Positions 1-8,998 of a stretch of DNA of 64,000 nucleotides are shown one piece after another; position 1 is the stretch's first letter; each line of letters opens with the position of its first letter. The position numbers and the translations under genes were made by a program. The notes below the pieces were generated by a model, which was not told where the DNA came from, did not search any database, and was given only the letters and a program-made list of their open reading frames with translations. This stretch comes from Niabella agricola (GTDB taxonomy: Bacteria; Bacteroidota; Bacteroidia; Chitinophagales; Chitinophagaceae). The stretch lies in contig NZ_JAJHIZ010000002.1 in the NCBI RefSeq assembly GCF_021538615.1, positions 1,178,001 through 1,242,000 of the forward strand. The letters run 5' to 3'.

Positions 1-282
1 CGGTTTTTTATCGATGAATACCCGGGCAGACCGCACCTTTTTACCTGTTAGCGGAAGGAACAGCTCCTTGTCCTGAAGATCGAGGATATGTACAAACAGA
101 CGGGCACCTTTTTCTGTGGTTACGCCCCATTTATGTGCAGCCACAAGTCCTCCCCGCGTGCCATAGATGCTTTCTCCGTATTGCCGCAACCATTGCCCCA
201 TTTGTTATAAGAATAAAAAAATTTCAATGGCAGTTTTCATGGGCTGCCGGAGTCCGGGTCTGTAACAGGCACCATCCGCCAT
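1..282 (-). pseudogene. Truncated GH29 alpha-L-fucosidase remnant (continues past left edge)
   Basis: Reading leftwards from an ATG at 201, 67 codons run to the window edge and encode MGQWLRQYGESIYGTRGG, then a GVTTEKGARLFVHILDL-like strand. This is the junction between the catalytic barrel and the C-terminal beta-sandwich of GH29 alpha-L-fucosidases. In that family about 350 residues of barrel should precede it, but a TAA stop lies two codons upstream (205-207) and the DUF4998 gene ends only 150 bp away, so the catalytic domain is absent. The same frame upstream of the stop contains LMADG (from about 282), which may be a decayed piece of the barrel's last strand. Position directly after a SusCD cassette suggests it was the cassette's fucosidase. 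I infer a deletion plus decay. The left end is not visible. Confidence 0.6.
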
Positions 283-357
283 TAGAAAGGCATTTGATTA
301 GCCGCGGATTTTCAACCTGCGCGGCCTCCTTTCGTTTAAGAGGAATAAGTTATTCGT

Positions 358-1089
358 CTACGGTAATTTATAGGTTTGTGCGGATGCCGTCAATGTATCC
401 AGTGCGCCTGCCGGTAAAAACGATGTAGTTACCTGGATATTGCCTCCCGATTGCAGTCCCTGCAGCAGGGTTTGGGTATCCGCATTTTCTACGCGAACGG
501 CTTGCAATGCCCCTCCCGAATCATAGGTTACGGTAGTATAAAGAATACTCGCACTAGCAATAGGATTCCATACAATCAGCATATTCCCGTTTGGCTGTTT
601 GGCAATGGAAGCAATTACCCGGTTTCGCAGATTGCCGATATAGATATCTCCGTATACCGAAGCTGAAACCTGTTTGGGCAGGGAACGCAGCCCTGTTCCA
701 TTTTGAGTGAGCAGTTCAAAAATGTAATCGCCCTCCTTCAGGTTACCGAGTATAAACTCCGCAGGAATGCGTTCGTTCTGAGTCCGCGTAATATTTACAA
801 CAACAGAGTCTTTTCGTTGATTCCAGTAAATCAGGGTCTGTGTAATGCGTGGATCTGCTTTAACCTGCCAGGTAAGCTTTACCCTGTTGTAACCCGGAAC
901 CGCTTTTACGGAGTCTGCCACACCCAGGTAGATCCCCTCCGGCCGGTAATAAAACTCCTCGCTTACATCATACATACTTTTATGACAGGAACTGAGTATG
1001 CAACCCAACATCAGTGCCATTATCCAACCATTCAGCATTCCCGGGCGCTTCCATTTGCCGGGAGAAAGGCTTTTATACAGATTCATCAT
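358..1089 (-). CDS. DUF4998 domain surface lipoprotein
   Basis: This 243-residue protein starts at the ATGATG at 1089, 16 bp after the stop of the preceding gene; a longer frame to 1146 would overlap that gene. A hydrophobic segment ends in a lipobox (ILSSC), so it should be a lipoprotein. The body has a fibronectin-like pattern (VPGYNRVKLTWQVKAD, then ITQTLIYWN), which I recognise as the DUF4998 family found at the end of SusC/SusD operons. The family has no established enzymatic role; a part in surface glycan binding is inferred from context only. It is last in the operon before the GH29 remnant. A paralogue lies at 53747-54820. Confidence 0.85.
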   Translation of the reverse strand: MMNLYKSLSPGKWKRPGMLNGWIMALMLGCILSSCHKSMYDVSEEFYYRPEGIYLGVADSVKAVPGYNRVKLTWQVKADPRITQTLIYWNQRKDSVVVNITRTQNERIPAEFILGNLKEGDYIFELLTQNGTGLRSLPKQVSASVYGDIYIGNLRNRVIASIAKQPNGNMLIVWNPIASASILYTTVTYDSGGALQAVRVENADTQTLLQGLQSGGNIQVTTSFLPAGALDTLTASAQTYKLP

Positions 1090-1105
1090 CGATTGTAGTT
1101 TTAAT

Positions 1106-2350
1106 TTAGTTGATGGCGTCATTTCCAAACAGGGAGAGTTCTGCAAAATGAATGGCCGCTGTTTTTCCCCAGGTTTCCTTTACCACAAAGCGGAGGTAAC
1201 GCATTTTCCCCGCGCCGGGTTTGAGTATAAATTCAAAACCTGCAGTTTCCGCGGCTTTGTCTTCGTTGGTTGTTTGCCCCAGCGGTAAACCCGAGGGTTT
1301 AATTTCCTCAAAGTCGCCTAATTGCGTCCATTCACTTTTCCAGGCATCCGTTTTCCAATAATCGTCTGTACGGGCATGGCTCAGCGTGTTGCTGCCCCAA
1401 ACTTCAAAAAAACGGGGGTTGTGTTGACTATAGGAATAGTCCAGCCGGTTCCATAATACCAGCCGGCTCAGCAATGCGCTCACACCCAAATCAATGGTAA
1501 AGGTTTCGGGCATGATAAATCCGGCCGTCGGAATCGTATGCCAGATTACATCTGTTTTACCATCCCAAACATTGGAAAGCGGCCGGTTATTGTAATTGGT
1601 ATTGTTATCTCCGGCCAGGTAGCCATCCGTAAATTTCTTCTTATCCAGCATTTTTTCAAACAAAGGAGACGCCGTTGTTACCAATGTATCCGTGGTGTGT
1701 CCGAACCGGTCTGTAATACGTACACCAAACTGGCGGCTTGTAGTATCAAATCCTCTTAAAGCCCGCACATCATCAGGTTTACTGGAAAACGAAAGTCCTT
1801 CTTCTTCCCATTTTCCCTGGTCGTTGACCGCGTACAGGAAAAAGCCGAGGAGTTCCTTGGTTTCATTCGTCCAGTTAAAAAGTACACCACTGAAGTCGGG
1901 TGTTATTTTAATTGTTTTTAAAACCGTCTGCAATGCCGGTTCAAGGGGTACAAACGTACCGGAATAGGCCTGTGACCGGTTCTCACTATGATCTACCAGG
2001 TAAAGTGAATAATTAACGGGGGCCATCGTTCCCAGGCCTTCTACTTTAACCGAGTTTTGATAAACGGAAGAACGCGTTACTTTTTTTACCCCTCCGTCAT
2101 CGGTATACTCGCAAAGCACATAGGAGATGTCCGTTTCATTGGGCAGCTGATAGCTGATCACCGCACCTCCCGGAGTGGGCGCTGCCGTTGCACTGGTTAT
2201 GGCAGAAGGCGCCTGCCCATCGGTGGAGGGCTGGCCGATCCGTTCCCTTTTGCAAGCTGAGATCAAAACAGCGAGCAGGATGCCGGCTGAAATTTTTACC
2301 AAAACCCGGCGCTGCCAAAAATTTATACGGTACATAATCATTTGTTTCAT
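1106..2350 (-). CDS. DUF4959/DUF5126/DUF5000 surface glycan-binding-like lipoprotein
   Basis: A protein of about 414 residues with a signal segment ending in the lipobox LISAC. Three parts follow the order DUF4959 (ITSATAAPTPGGAVISYQLP), DUF5126 and a discoidin-like DUF5000 at the C-terminus (NRLDYSYSQHNPRFFEVWGS, later EIKPSGLP). Such proteins sit beside SusC/SusD and are thought to bind glycan at the cell surface; that role is inferred. The start at 2350 (MKQMIMYRINF) leaves 13 bp after the susD stop; an ATG at 2362 is also in frame. Operon partner of the SusD and DUF4998 genes. Paralogue: 54846-56057. Confidence 0.85.
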   Translation of the reverse strand: MKQMIMYRINFWQRRVLVKISAGILLAVLISACKRERIGQPSTDGQAPSAITSATAAPTPGGAVISYQLPNETDISYVLCEYTDDGGVKKVTRSSVYQNSVKVEGLGTMAPVNYSLYLVDHSENRSQAYSGTFVPLEPALQTVLKTIKITPDFSGVLFNWTNETKELLGFFLYAVNDQGKWEEEGLSFSSKPDDVRALRGFDTTSRQFGVRITDRFGHTTDTLVTTASPLFEKMLDKKKFTDGYLAGDNNTNYNNRPLSNVWDGKTDVIWHTIPTAGFIMPETFTIDLGVSALLSRLVLWNRLDYSYSQHNPRFFEVWGSNTLSHARTDDYWKTDAWKSEWTQLGDFEEIKPSGLPLGQTTNEDKAAETAGFEFILKPGAGKMRYLRFVVKETWGKTAAIHFAELSLFGNDAIN

Positions 2351-2363
2351 GTTTATAAGCATT

Positions 2364-4274
2364 TTACCATCCGGGATTTTGTACCAGGTTGGAGTTTCGG
2401 ATGACCGATACCTGGTATATGGGCCACAGATAGTCTTTGTAAGTATAGTTGCGGCCATTAAAATAGGTGGTCACCGCATAGTAATCTACATCTTTCAATC
2501 CCTGGAAGTTCCACCCCTGTACAGGCTGGTTCAGGTATTTCTGGGCGTCTTTCCAGCGCCGCAGGTCAAAGGCCCGCTGTCCTTCAAAGGCCAGCTCAAT
2601 CATGCGTTCTCTTTTGATGATCTCCCGCATTCCTTCTTTTGTTGAGGGTTTGGTGGGCACCGAGGAATAACGGCTCCAGGACTCTTCTACCCCTTTGAGA
2701 CCGGCACGGTTGCGGATGCTATCTACCCACTGATACACTTCATGATCCGGCGCGTCCTTTATTTCGTTGAGCGCCTCGGCATAAAGCAGGTAAAGATCTG
2801 CCAGCCTGATCACGGGAATGGTATAGTTGTACGGGCTCAGGCCTGTACCGGTAATGGAAGACCGGAAGCTTACCAGCTTTTTTATAAAGTAGCCGGTAGG
2901 TATGTGCTGTCCGCTGTACTGAACACCCTGCGCCTCACCGCTCCGGTTCTTAACCGTAGCGGTGGTTACCCCCAGCAGCGCCTGTACATCATAAAGTCCG
3001 CGGTCAAATGCAAGATTGGCATAAAACCGTGGTTCCCTGAGATAGTTCAGCTTTGCGGTAGTTTCATTGCTGGCAATAAAATACCTGTGGGTTGCGTTGG
3101 TATTTTTTTGCATACTATACCGGTCTGCATAGTTCCAGGAAGGATCTTCATCAATGGGCACTCCGTTATTAGTATAGAACTGCTCGGCAATTTTCAGGGT
3201 TGCGCATAACTCCGACCCATTGGATATCTGAACGCCATAAAAATTGGGCGTACAATAGTTTTGAAAACTGTTCGCAGAGGTTGTGGGCGCAAAAAGAATT
3301 TCAGGGTTCAGGGTGGCACGTTCCGTTACGGCGCCTCTCACAGTAAAGTTTAATTGCAGGGTATCTGCAATATTAAACAATGCATTTTTATAGCGATAAA
3401 GCCCATTGCCCAGGGAATGGGCCATATCCACCGCATCCTTGATGGCGGCCGCGGCCCGCACCCATTTGTTGCGGTCTGCCGTTGCCGGAAAAAGCCTGGT
3501 ACCGCGGTTATCGGTAACCTGCGCATAGTCGGGGTTTCCGTTGAGCAGCGGACTGGCGGTCCAAACCAATACTTTTGCTTTGAGCGCAGCGGCGGCTACC
3601 TTGGTAGGTCTTCCCATTTCATTGATAGGATCTTCAATCATATCCGGCAATCCTTCCCTGGCCTCATCCAAAAGATTTACGATAAAATCGGTAACCTTAT
3701 CCACCGGCTCGCGGTATACCCGCGCCTCGGCCGGATCCACTTCCATCGATAAATTCTCATCCACAATGGGAATGGGCCCATAGAGCTGAAAAAGAAAATA
3801 ATGCAGGTAGGCCTTTACAAATTTTACTTCTGCGATCCAGCGCGACCGTTCGTAATCTGTAATATCCAATACCTTGTTGATATGCTCCAGGAAAATGTTA
3901 CAATCCCGGATGCCGATCCACAAGCTTTTACCGTCACGGCGGCCATCCCAATAGTTCCAGAGCGGGTCTGTCACATTCTGGCCTCCCCTTGCTATCTGGG
4001 ATCCGCTTCTGCCATGGATACCGCTGTTGTCAATATCCCACCAGATTTCATCGGAGCCCACATTTCCCGGGTAGGTAAAAGGATCATTCTGATTGGGCAT
4101 CATATTAAAACAGGAAAAAAGAAATTTCTCTGCATTGGCCCGGTTGCTGAATGCATTGTCTAATGTGGCCACGCCATCCGGAACCACATCCAGGTATTTT
4201 TTGCAGCCAAAACTGCTAATGCCCAACAGCAACAAAAGGGCAATCCTGTATTTATTCATCATTGTTTGCATCAT
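2364..4274 (-). CDS. SusD/RagB family nutrient-binding lipoprotein
   Basis: 636 residues. The N-terminus (LLLLLGISSFGCKKYLDVVP) has a lipobox Cys followed by the KKYLDVVPDG signature of SusD/RagB proteins. Downstream are the TPR-type segment (RWIAEVKFVKAYLHYFLFQL) and the C-terminal SusD domain (RLADLYLLYAEALNE, then IIKRERMIELAFEGQRAFDL and RRW). It should be an extracellular lipoprotein that caps the SusC channel and binds oligosaccharide. It follows the SusC gene by 15 bp, so the two are co-transcribed. Several Met codons lie at the start (4274, 4271, 4262, 4259); MNKYRIALLL from 4259 would also give a good signal peptide. Confidence 0.96.
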   Translation of the reverse strand: MMQTMMNKYRIALLLLLGISSFGCKKYLDVVPDGVATLDNAFSNRANAEKFLFSCFNMMPNQNDPFTYPGNVGSDEIWWDIDNSGIHGRSGSQIARGGQNVTDPLWNYWDGRRDGKSLWIGIRDCNIFLEHINKVLDITDYERSRWIAEVKFVKAYLHYFLFQLYGPIPIVDENLSMEVDPAEARVYREPVDKVTDFIVNLLDEAREGLPDMIEDPINEMGRPTKVAAAALKAKVLVWTASPLLNGNPDYAQVTDNRGTRLFPATADRNKWVRAAAAIKDAVDMAHSLGNGLYRYKNALFNIADTLQLNFTVRGAVTERATLNPEILFAPTTSANSFQNYCTPNFYGVQISNGSELCATLKIAEQFYTNNGVPIDEDPSWNYADRYSMQKNTNATHRYFIASNETTAKLNYLREPRFYANLAFDRGLYDVQALLGVTTATVKNRSGEAQGVQYSGQHIPTGYFIKKLVSFRSSITGTGLSPYNYTIPVIRLADLYLLYAEALNEIKDAPDHEVYQWVDSIRNRAGLKGVEESWSRYSSVPTKPSTKEGMREIIKRERMIELAFEGQRAFDLRRWKDAQKYLNQPVQGWNFQGLKDVDYYAVTTYFNGRNYTYKDYLWPIYQVSVIRNSNLVQNPGW

Positions 4275-4289
4275 TGTCTGATTTCACCG

Positions 4290-7200
4290 TTAAAGTTCAA
4301 GATTGATTCCCAGGTTTACTACACGCTGAACGGGATAGTTAAACGCATTGCCCGCCTGCTCGGGATCCCACAGCTTAAAGTTCCGGATCTGGAATAAGTT
4401 ATTACCCGAGGCATAGATGCGGGCGCCTTTAAAACCGATCTTTCTCAATAGTGACCTGGACATGGTATACCCGATCTCGGCGGTTTTCATACGCAGGAAC
4501 GCGCCGTTGCGCATCCACCAGGTGCTGGAAACAGTGTTATTATCAATATTGGTGGCAGACAGCCGCGGCCAGAAGGCAAAGATATCCCGGGTATCCTCCG
4601 ACCAATAGCTGTCTGCAATGGCCTGCAGCACGGCACGGTTTTGCACACCGGCAATATCCTTGTCGGTTCCAAAAGGCGCTACAGCGGCCGGATCGATCCA
4701 GAAGGACGATAGTGCGGAGCCCTGGAAAAAACAGTTGAAATCAAATTTTTTGTAGCCGATTGAAAGACCAAACCCGTAGATGATCTCCGGCGTAGTAGGA
4801 TACCCGATGGGTACCATATCATTTTCATCGACCCGGCCATCGTTATTAATATCCTTGTATTTGATATCGCCGGCTTTATATTCACCAAAGGTTTGCACCG
4901 GCGAGTTGGCTACTTCTTCATCATCTAAAAAGTAGCGCTCCGCGATATAACCCCAACGCTGTGAAATTTTTTGCCCTTTATGAAACCGCCAGGGCGTGGC
5001 CGCGTAATCCGGCTCTTCATACAGCTCAAATTTGCTGGAAGCATAGGTAAAGTTTCCGCGTACAACCGCCCAAAGCTCCTGCGAAAAATTTTGAGTATAG
5101 TCTAAAGAAACATCAATGCCCTTCCCGTTTGCTTTGCCAATATTGGCCTTGGGGCTGGCCTGCAGGCCCATGGTAGTGGGAATATCTGCCCGCAGCTGTA
5201 AGATCTTACTCCTTTTTTCAACAAAATAATCAGCCTGGATATTGATGTTTCGGAGCAGGGTCAGTTCCACGCCGTAATTACTCTTCTGGCTTACCTCCCA
5301 GGTAATCAACGGATCCGAATAGCGGGAAATAGAGATCCCTGATCTGCTATAACCAAAGTTCTCCCCAAACGAAAACCCTCTGCCACCGTCGTTCATATTT
5401 ACATTGGAGAGATAGTAGAAGCGGTCCTTAATATCACCAATGGCATCATTACCTACTAAACCATAAGTACCTTTGAGCTTTAATTTGGAAACGATATCCT
5501 TCATCGGTTCCCAGAATTTTTCATTGGATACTACCCAGCCCGCACCAACGGATGGAAATAGCCCCCAGCGTTCTTCCTGCGAAAACCGTTCAGACCCGTT
5601 ATACCCAAAATTGGTCTCTACAAAATACCGGTTATCATAGCCATAAGTAAGCCTCCCGGCAAGGCCTGCGTTCCGCTGCGGGAGCGAACTTTGCAGATCG
5701 TCATAGGAGCCGTTCTTATTTTCCCGCACATTGAACAGCAGCATACCGGAAACGGAATTGTTGCCAAAACGTGTATCATAGTTTACGGCGGCTTCAAAAT
5801 ACACCGAATTATTCATCGTCCTGGGTGAAGGCACATAATCCAGATAATCGGTGCCGGTATTCGGATTGAGCGGCATTAGCCGGTAACCGTTTCTTCCCGC
5901 ACCTATTTCTGCCACTGGCGCCAATGCATAGGTAAACGGTATATACTGGCGCTTTACTTCCAGGTCTGCAAACCGGTTGATATTGTACATCGCCCTTGCA
6001 GACAGCCCTTTGGTAATAAAATTCAGGTTCTGGTTCAACCCGAACTGGATGTACATGGACGAGCGGTCGTCTGTCCGGTACCCTTTTACCATATCCGCAT
6101 AGGGGTTCAGGTAGTTCCCGGCGGCGGTATTTCCAAAGAGGATATGTTTGGTATAAATGTTTGCGGAGTCGGGTTCATAGTAAGGCAGGAAATATACCGG
6201 GTTGGCCAGTACGGCTTTATTGTACAGACCCGTGCCACCGTCCAGCGGTCCCTGGTAATTATCAAATGTACCGCTCAGCCGCACAACAGCTTCCGTGGTG
6301 GAGGTTAAATTTACATTCACATTGGATCGTAAAGAATACCGGTTGACCTGGATATTATTATTAAAGTTCTGCCGCTTATCCATCTTAATGATCCCGTTAT
6401 CCCGGGTATAGGCGGCGGCGATATAGTATCGGGCCACTTTTCCACCCCCACTTACGTTGAGGTTGTAGCGCTGGTTATAGGTAACCTTATCCAGCAGCAT
6501 CTTTTGCCAGTCTATAGCGGGGTATCTTACAGGATCTGTTCCCTGTGCAGTATAATAGATCTTGCTTTCGTCATAAGGAAGACGGGTGCCCTGTACCCGG
6601 GTACGTACTGCTTCATTCTGTAATTTCATAAAGGTTACCGGATCTGCAAAACGCACATTTTCCGTTGGGGAAGATGAAGAACCCTCGGCCCTGAATTTAA
6701 CCTGGGCCGCGCCCTGCTTTCCTTCCTTGGTAGTTACCAAAATAACACCATTGGCACCTCTTGCCCCATAGAGCGCCGTTGCATTTGCGTCTTTCATTAC
6801 AGAGAAGCTGGCAATATCATCCACTGTTAAACGGGAGAGATCGCCGGTTTCCATCTCTACCCCGTCAATTAAGATCAGGGGATTCGCCTTCCCGGTTCCA
6901 AACGTGGTTACACCCCGCACAAAAAACTGCGCATCATCTGCACCCGGCTCTCCACTCCGCTGGTAGGCAATTACCCCCGCGATACGACCCGCCAGTGCTG
7001 TAGTAAGATTGCTGGACGGCACCCGCAATGTAGACGGGTCAACCGTTGTAACGGAACCTACTACCGCTTCCTTTCGTTGCTTTTGTCCGAAGGCAGTAAT
7101 GACCACCTCATCCATTTTTTGTTTTTCAAGATCTTCCTCCAGTACGATCACCATGTTGCGTTCTGTACCGGCAGCCAGGGTCTTGGTTTTATAGCCCACG

Positions 7201-7742
7201 GCCGTAACCACCAGGGAGTCCTGTTCCGAATCTATCTCAATCATAAATTCTCCTGCATTTCCGGTAGAAGCACCACGCTGGGTACCCTTAATCGCAACCG
7301 AAGCTCCTGCAATAGGAGCACTCTGTACGTTTATAACCTTCCCGTTCAGTACCCATGAAAAAGCCTGCTGCCGGCCGGGTGCCCGGAAAATGGTCACCAT
7401 CCGGTTTCCCGTTTTCTGATAGCGAAGACCGGTGCCCTGCAACAGTTCCTCCAATGCCTGATCAACCGTGGCATCCTTTACCACTACCTTTACCCGAAGC
7501 CCCGACAAGGACTCGTTTTTATAAAAAAAGCTATAGTTTGTCTGCCGTTCAATAACTTTAAGCGCCTGCTCAATCGGCATGTCCCGGAGGTTCAAACTCA
7601 CTTTTTCCTGTCCGCTGCTTTTTGCTGCAATACACTGGAATCCCGTTAACAGGATCATTAAAATGGAAAGCTTCATTAAAAGGAATGACTTAATAAGGGT
7701 TCGATGTTTTAGTTTTCCTAAAACACGAAAAATTAATTTCAT
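4290..7742 (-). CDS. SusC/RagA TonB-dependent outer-membrane transporter with STN domain
   Basis: 1150 residues. After a signal segment (LMKLSILMILLTGF) comes an STN domain at about residues 45-120 (MPIEQALKVIERQTNYSFFY). A carboxypeptidase-regulatory-like domain follows at about 130-215 (GKVINVQSAPIAGASVAIKG), then a TonB-box region (MDEVVITAFGQKQRKE), the plug (GVILVTTKEGKQG) and a long beta-barrel ending in a hydrophobic aromatic C-terminus. The STN domain is what lets such transporters signal through FecR to an ECF sigma factor; both genes lie immediately upstream. It imports oligosaccharide with SusD. The other SusC in the window lacks STN, so the two cassettes are probably controlled differently. 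Confidence 0.96.
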   Translation of the reverse strand: MKLIFRVLGKLKHRTLIKSFLLMKLSILMILLTGFQCIAAKSSGQEKVSLNLRDMPIEQALKVIERQTNYSFFYKNESLSGLRVKVVVKDATVDQALEELLQGTGLRYQKTGNRMVTIFRAPGRQQAFSWVLNGKVINVQSAPIAGASVAIKGTQRGASTGNAGEFMIEIDSEQDSLVVTAVGYKTKTLAAGTERNMVIVLEEDLEKQKMDEVVITAFGQKQRKEAVVGSVTTVDPSTLRVPSSNLTTALAGRIAGVIAYQRSGEPGADDAQFFVRGVTTFGTGKANPLILIDGVEMETGDLSRLTVDDIASFSVMKDANATALYGARGANGVILVTTKEGKQGAAQVKFRAEGSSSSPTENVRFADPVTFMKLQNEAVRTRVQGTRLPYDESKIYYTAQGTDPVRYPAIDWQKMLLDKVTYNQRYNLNVSGGGKVARYYIAAAYTRDNGIIKMDKRQNFNNNIQVNRYSLRSNVNVNLTSTTEAVVRLSGTFDNYQGPLDGGTGLYNKAVLANPVYFLPYYEPDSANIYTKHILFGNTAAGNYLNPYADMVKGYRTDDRSSMYIQFGLNQNLNFITKGLSARAMYNINRFADLEVKRQYIPFTYALAPVAEIGAGRNGYRLMPLNPNTGTDYLDYVPSPRTMNNSVYFEAAVNYDTRFGNNSVSGMLLFNVRENKNGSYDDLQSSLPQRNAGLAGRLTYGYDNRYFVETNFGYNGSERFSQEERWGLFPSVGAGWVVSNEKFWEPMKDIVSKLKLKGTYGLVGNDAIGDIKDRFYYLSNVNMNDGGRGFSFGENFGYSRSGISISRYSDPLITWEVSQKSNYGVELTLLRNINIQADYFVEKRSKILQLRADIPTTMGLQASPKANIGKANGKGIDVSLDYTQNFSQELWAVVRGNFTYASSKFELYEEPDYAATPWRFHKGQKISQRWGYIAERYFLDDEEVANSPVQTFGEYKAGDIKYKDINNDGRVDENDMVPIGYPTTPEIIYGFGLSIGYKKFDFNCFFQGSALSSFWIDPAAVAPFGTDKDIAGVQNRAVLQAIADSYWSEDTRDIFAFWPRLSATNIDNNTVSSTWWMRNGAFLRMKTAEIGYTMSRSLLRKIGFKGARIYASGNNLFQIRNFKLWDPEQAGNAFNYPVQRVVNLGINLEL

Positions 7743-7749
7743 ATTTTTG
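7742..7749 (+). promoter_or_regulatory. Candidate promoter -7 box for antisense transcript
   Basis: TATTTTTG on the plus strand matches the Bacteroidota TAnnTTTG box exactly and overlaps the SusC start codon region in antisense orientation. No good TTTG upstream element is seen at the usual spacing, so the call is tentative. A hairpin and T-run lie 54 bases downstream. Confidence 0.3.
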
Positions 7750-7755
7750 TAATGA

Positions 7756-7836
7756 TTTAATGTTATAATTCGCTGGGGAAGCGGTTTATTTCTGAAAATC
7801 CCGCGGGAAGTGCTGCAAACATTTCCCGCTTTTTTT
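7756..7836 (+). ncRNA. Predicted cis-antisense small RNA in the susC leader
   Basis: A short plus-strand transcript is predicted from the TATTTTTG box at 7742-7749 (start about seven bases after it) to an intrinsic terminator ending at 7836, giving roughly 80 nt. It would be antisense to the 5' leader of the SusC mRNA, between the fecR-like and SusC-like genes. Antisense RNAs of about this size and position are known in Bacteroides polysaccharide utilization loci with ECF-sigma/FecR control, where they repress the susC homologue. Only the terminator and box are visible here; expression is inferred. Confidence 0.35.
7803..7836 (+). terminator. Intrinsic terminator (plus strand)
   Basis: GCGGGAA (7803-7809) pairs perfectly with TTCCCGC (7823-7829). 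GTG/CAT can extend the stem to 10 pairs including one G-U, leaving a loop of seven bases. Seven Ts (7830-7836) follow at once. No plus-strand gene lies upstream, which is why an antisense RNA is proposed. On the minus strand the same sequence gives a stem-loop in the susC leader without a U-tract. Confidence 0.6.
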
Positions 7837-7875
7837 AATTGCTGATCATCATATGGCCGTATTCTTTTTATTATG

Positions 7876-8934
7876 TCAAGGAGAAATCGTTACAGTTTTA
7901 TTATGAATGGTATAATGAAATGCACCGGTCAACTTCAGGGATTCCAGAACCTGTCCCAGGCTGGCTGCTTCTTCCACGGCCCCGCTGTATTCTGTGTTCC
8001 TGAGTTTATTATCCGTTATGAATATTTCCACGTCAAACCACCGGGACAACTCACGGGCGATGTCGTCCAGCCGTTGTTTATCAAAAACCAGCCGGTTCTG
8101 CACCCATTGTGTTTCTGCAGCACCGGAACTATCTGCAACCGGCTTTATTTTTTTCAGTGCGTACAGGAACCCCGCCTCCTTATCAGCCGTCCCCTTGTTT
8201 TGCAAGGCTCCGGAATTGTCGATGGAGATCTTTTCAAAAGGCTTTAATAAAAACTTCCGCGCGGGATCCTTCCGCATACTGATCTCAACCGATCCCCGGA
8301 TCAGGGTTGTTTCCGTATGGCCGTCATTCTTATAAGCCCGTACATTAAAGGTGGTACCTAGTACTTTTACATCGATGGTTTCTGTGTGAATGATAAACGG
8401 ACGCTCTTTATCTTTTATCACATCAAAATAAGCTTCACCGGTAAGCGATATTTCGCGGTTCTTTTTCCCGTAATCGTCTTTATAAGCTACACGGCTCTCG
8501 GCATTCAGCCACACCTGCGTACCATCCGGGAGGAGGATATACGACTTTGATCCCTTCTTGGTTGCTACCACGTTTTGTTTCAGAGACCGATTACCGGATG
8601 CATAGAACAGGTATAACCCCGTTCCGGCTACAAGCAACAGGCAGGCAGCTGCTACCGCCATCCTGTTTAACCGGAATAATTTTGACGACCGTTCCGGAAG
8701 CGCCTCCTGAACGGCCTGTTTCCGATGAAGGCGTTGTAATAACGCATCCACTTCCGGAACTGCGTAGCCGTTTTCATAATCCAGCCGCTGACGGAAAAGA
8801 TCATCTACCAATGACGCCAGCAACGCATCCTCCGGGTGCTGCGCCAGGAGTGTTCTTAATTCCTTTAGTTCGGGCAATGACAGTTCCCCTGACTTCTTTC
8901 TTGCCAATAGCTCGATCAATCTGTTTGCTGTCAT
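7876..8934 (-). CDS. FecR-type anti-sigma factor with DUF4974 domain
   Basis: 352 residues. A short cytoplasmic N-terminal part (residues 1-85) would bind the sigma factor. One membrane helix follows at about 92-112 (AVAAACLLLVAGTGLYLFYA). The periplasmic FecR domain spans about 125-225 (YILLPDGTQVWLNAESRVAY, then ISLTGEAYFDV and VLGTTFNVRAY). The C-terminal DUF4974 domain (LDDIARELSRWFDVEIFITD) is the part expected to meet the STN domain of the SusC transporter. It lies 64 bp after the ECF sigma gene and 133 bp before SusC, the standard order for trans-envelope signalling in Bacteroidota sugar loci. Confidence 0.95.
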   Translation of the reverse strand: MTANRLIELLARKKSGELSLPELKELRTLLAQHPEDALLASLVDDLFRQRLDYENGYAVPEVDALLQRLHRKQAVQEALPERSSKLFRLNRMAVAAACLLLVAGTGLYLFYASGNRSLKQNVVATKKGSKSYILLPDGTQVWLNAESRVAYKDDYGKKNREISLTGEAYFDVIKDKERPFIIHTETIDVKVLGTTFNVRAYKNDGHTETTLIRGSVEISMRKDPARKFLLKPFEKISIDNSGALQNKGTADKEAGFLYALKKIKPVADSSGAAETQWVQNRLVFDKQRLDDIARELSRWFDVEIFITDNKLRNTEYSGAVEEAASLGQVLESLKLTGAFHYTIHNKTVTISP

Positions 8935-8998
8935 GCACTAACGGTTATTCGACTATACAGACAATATTTTCGCCGGCATCCCCCCAAGACTACGGGAA

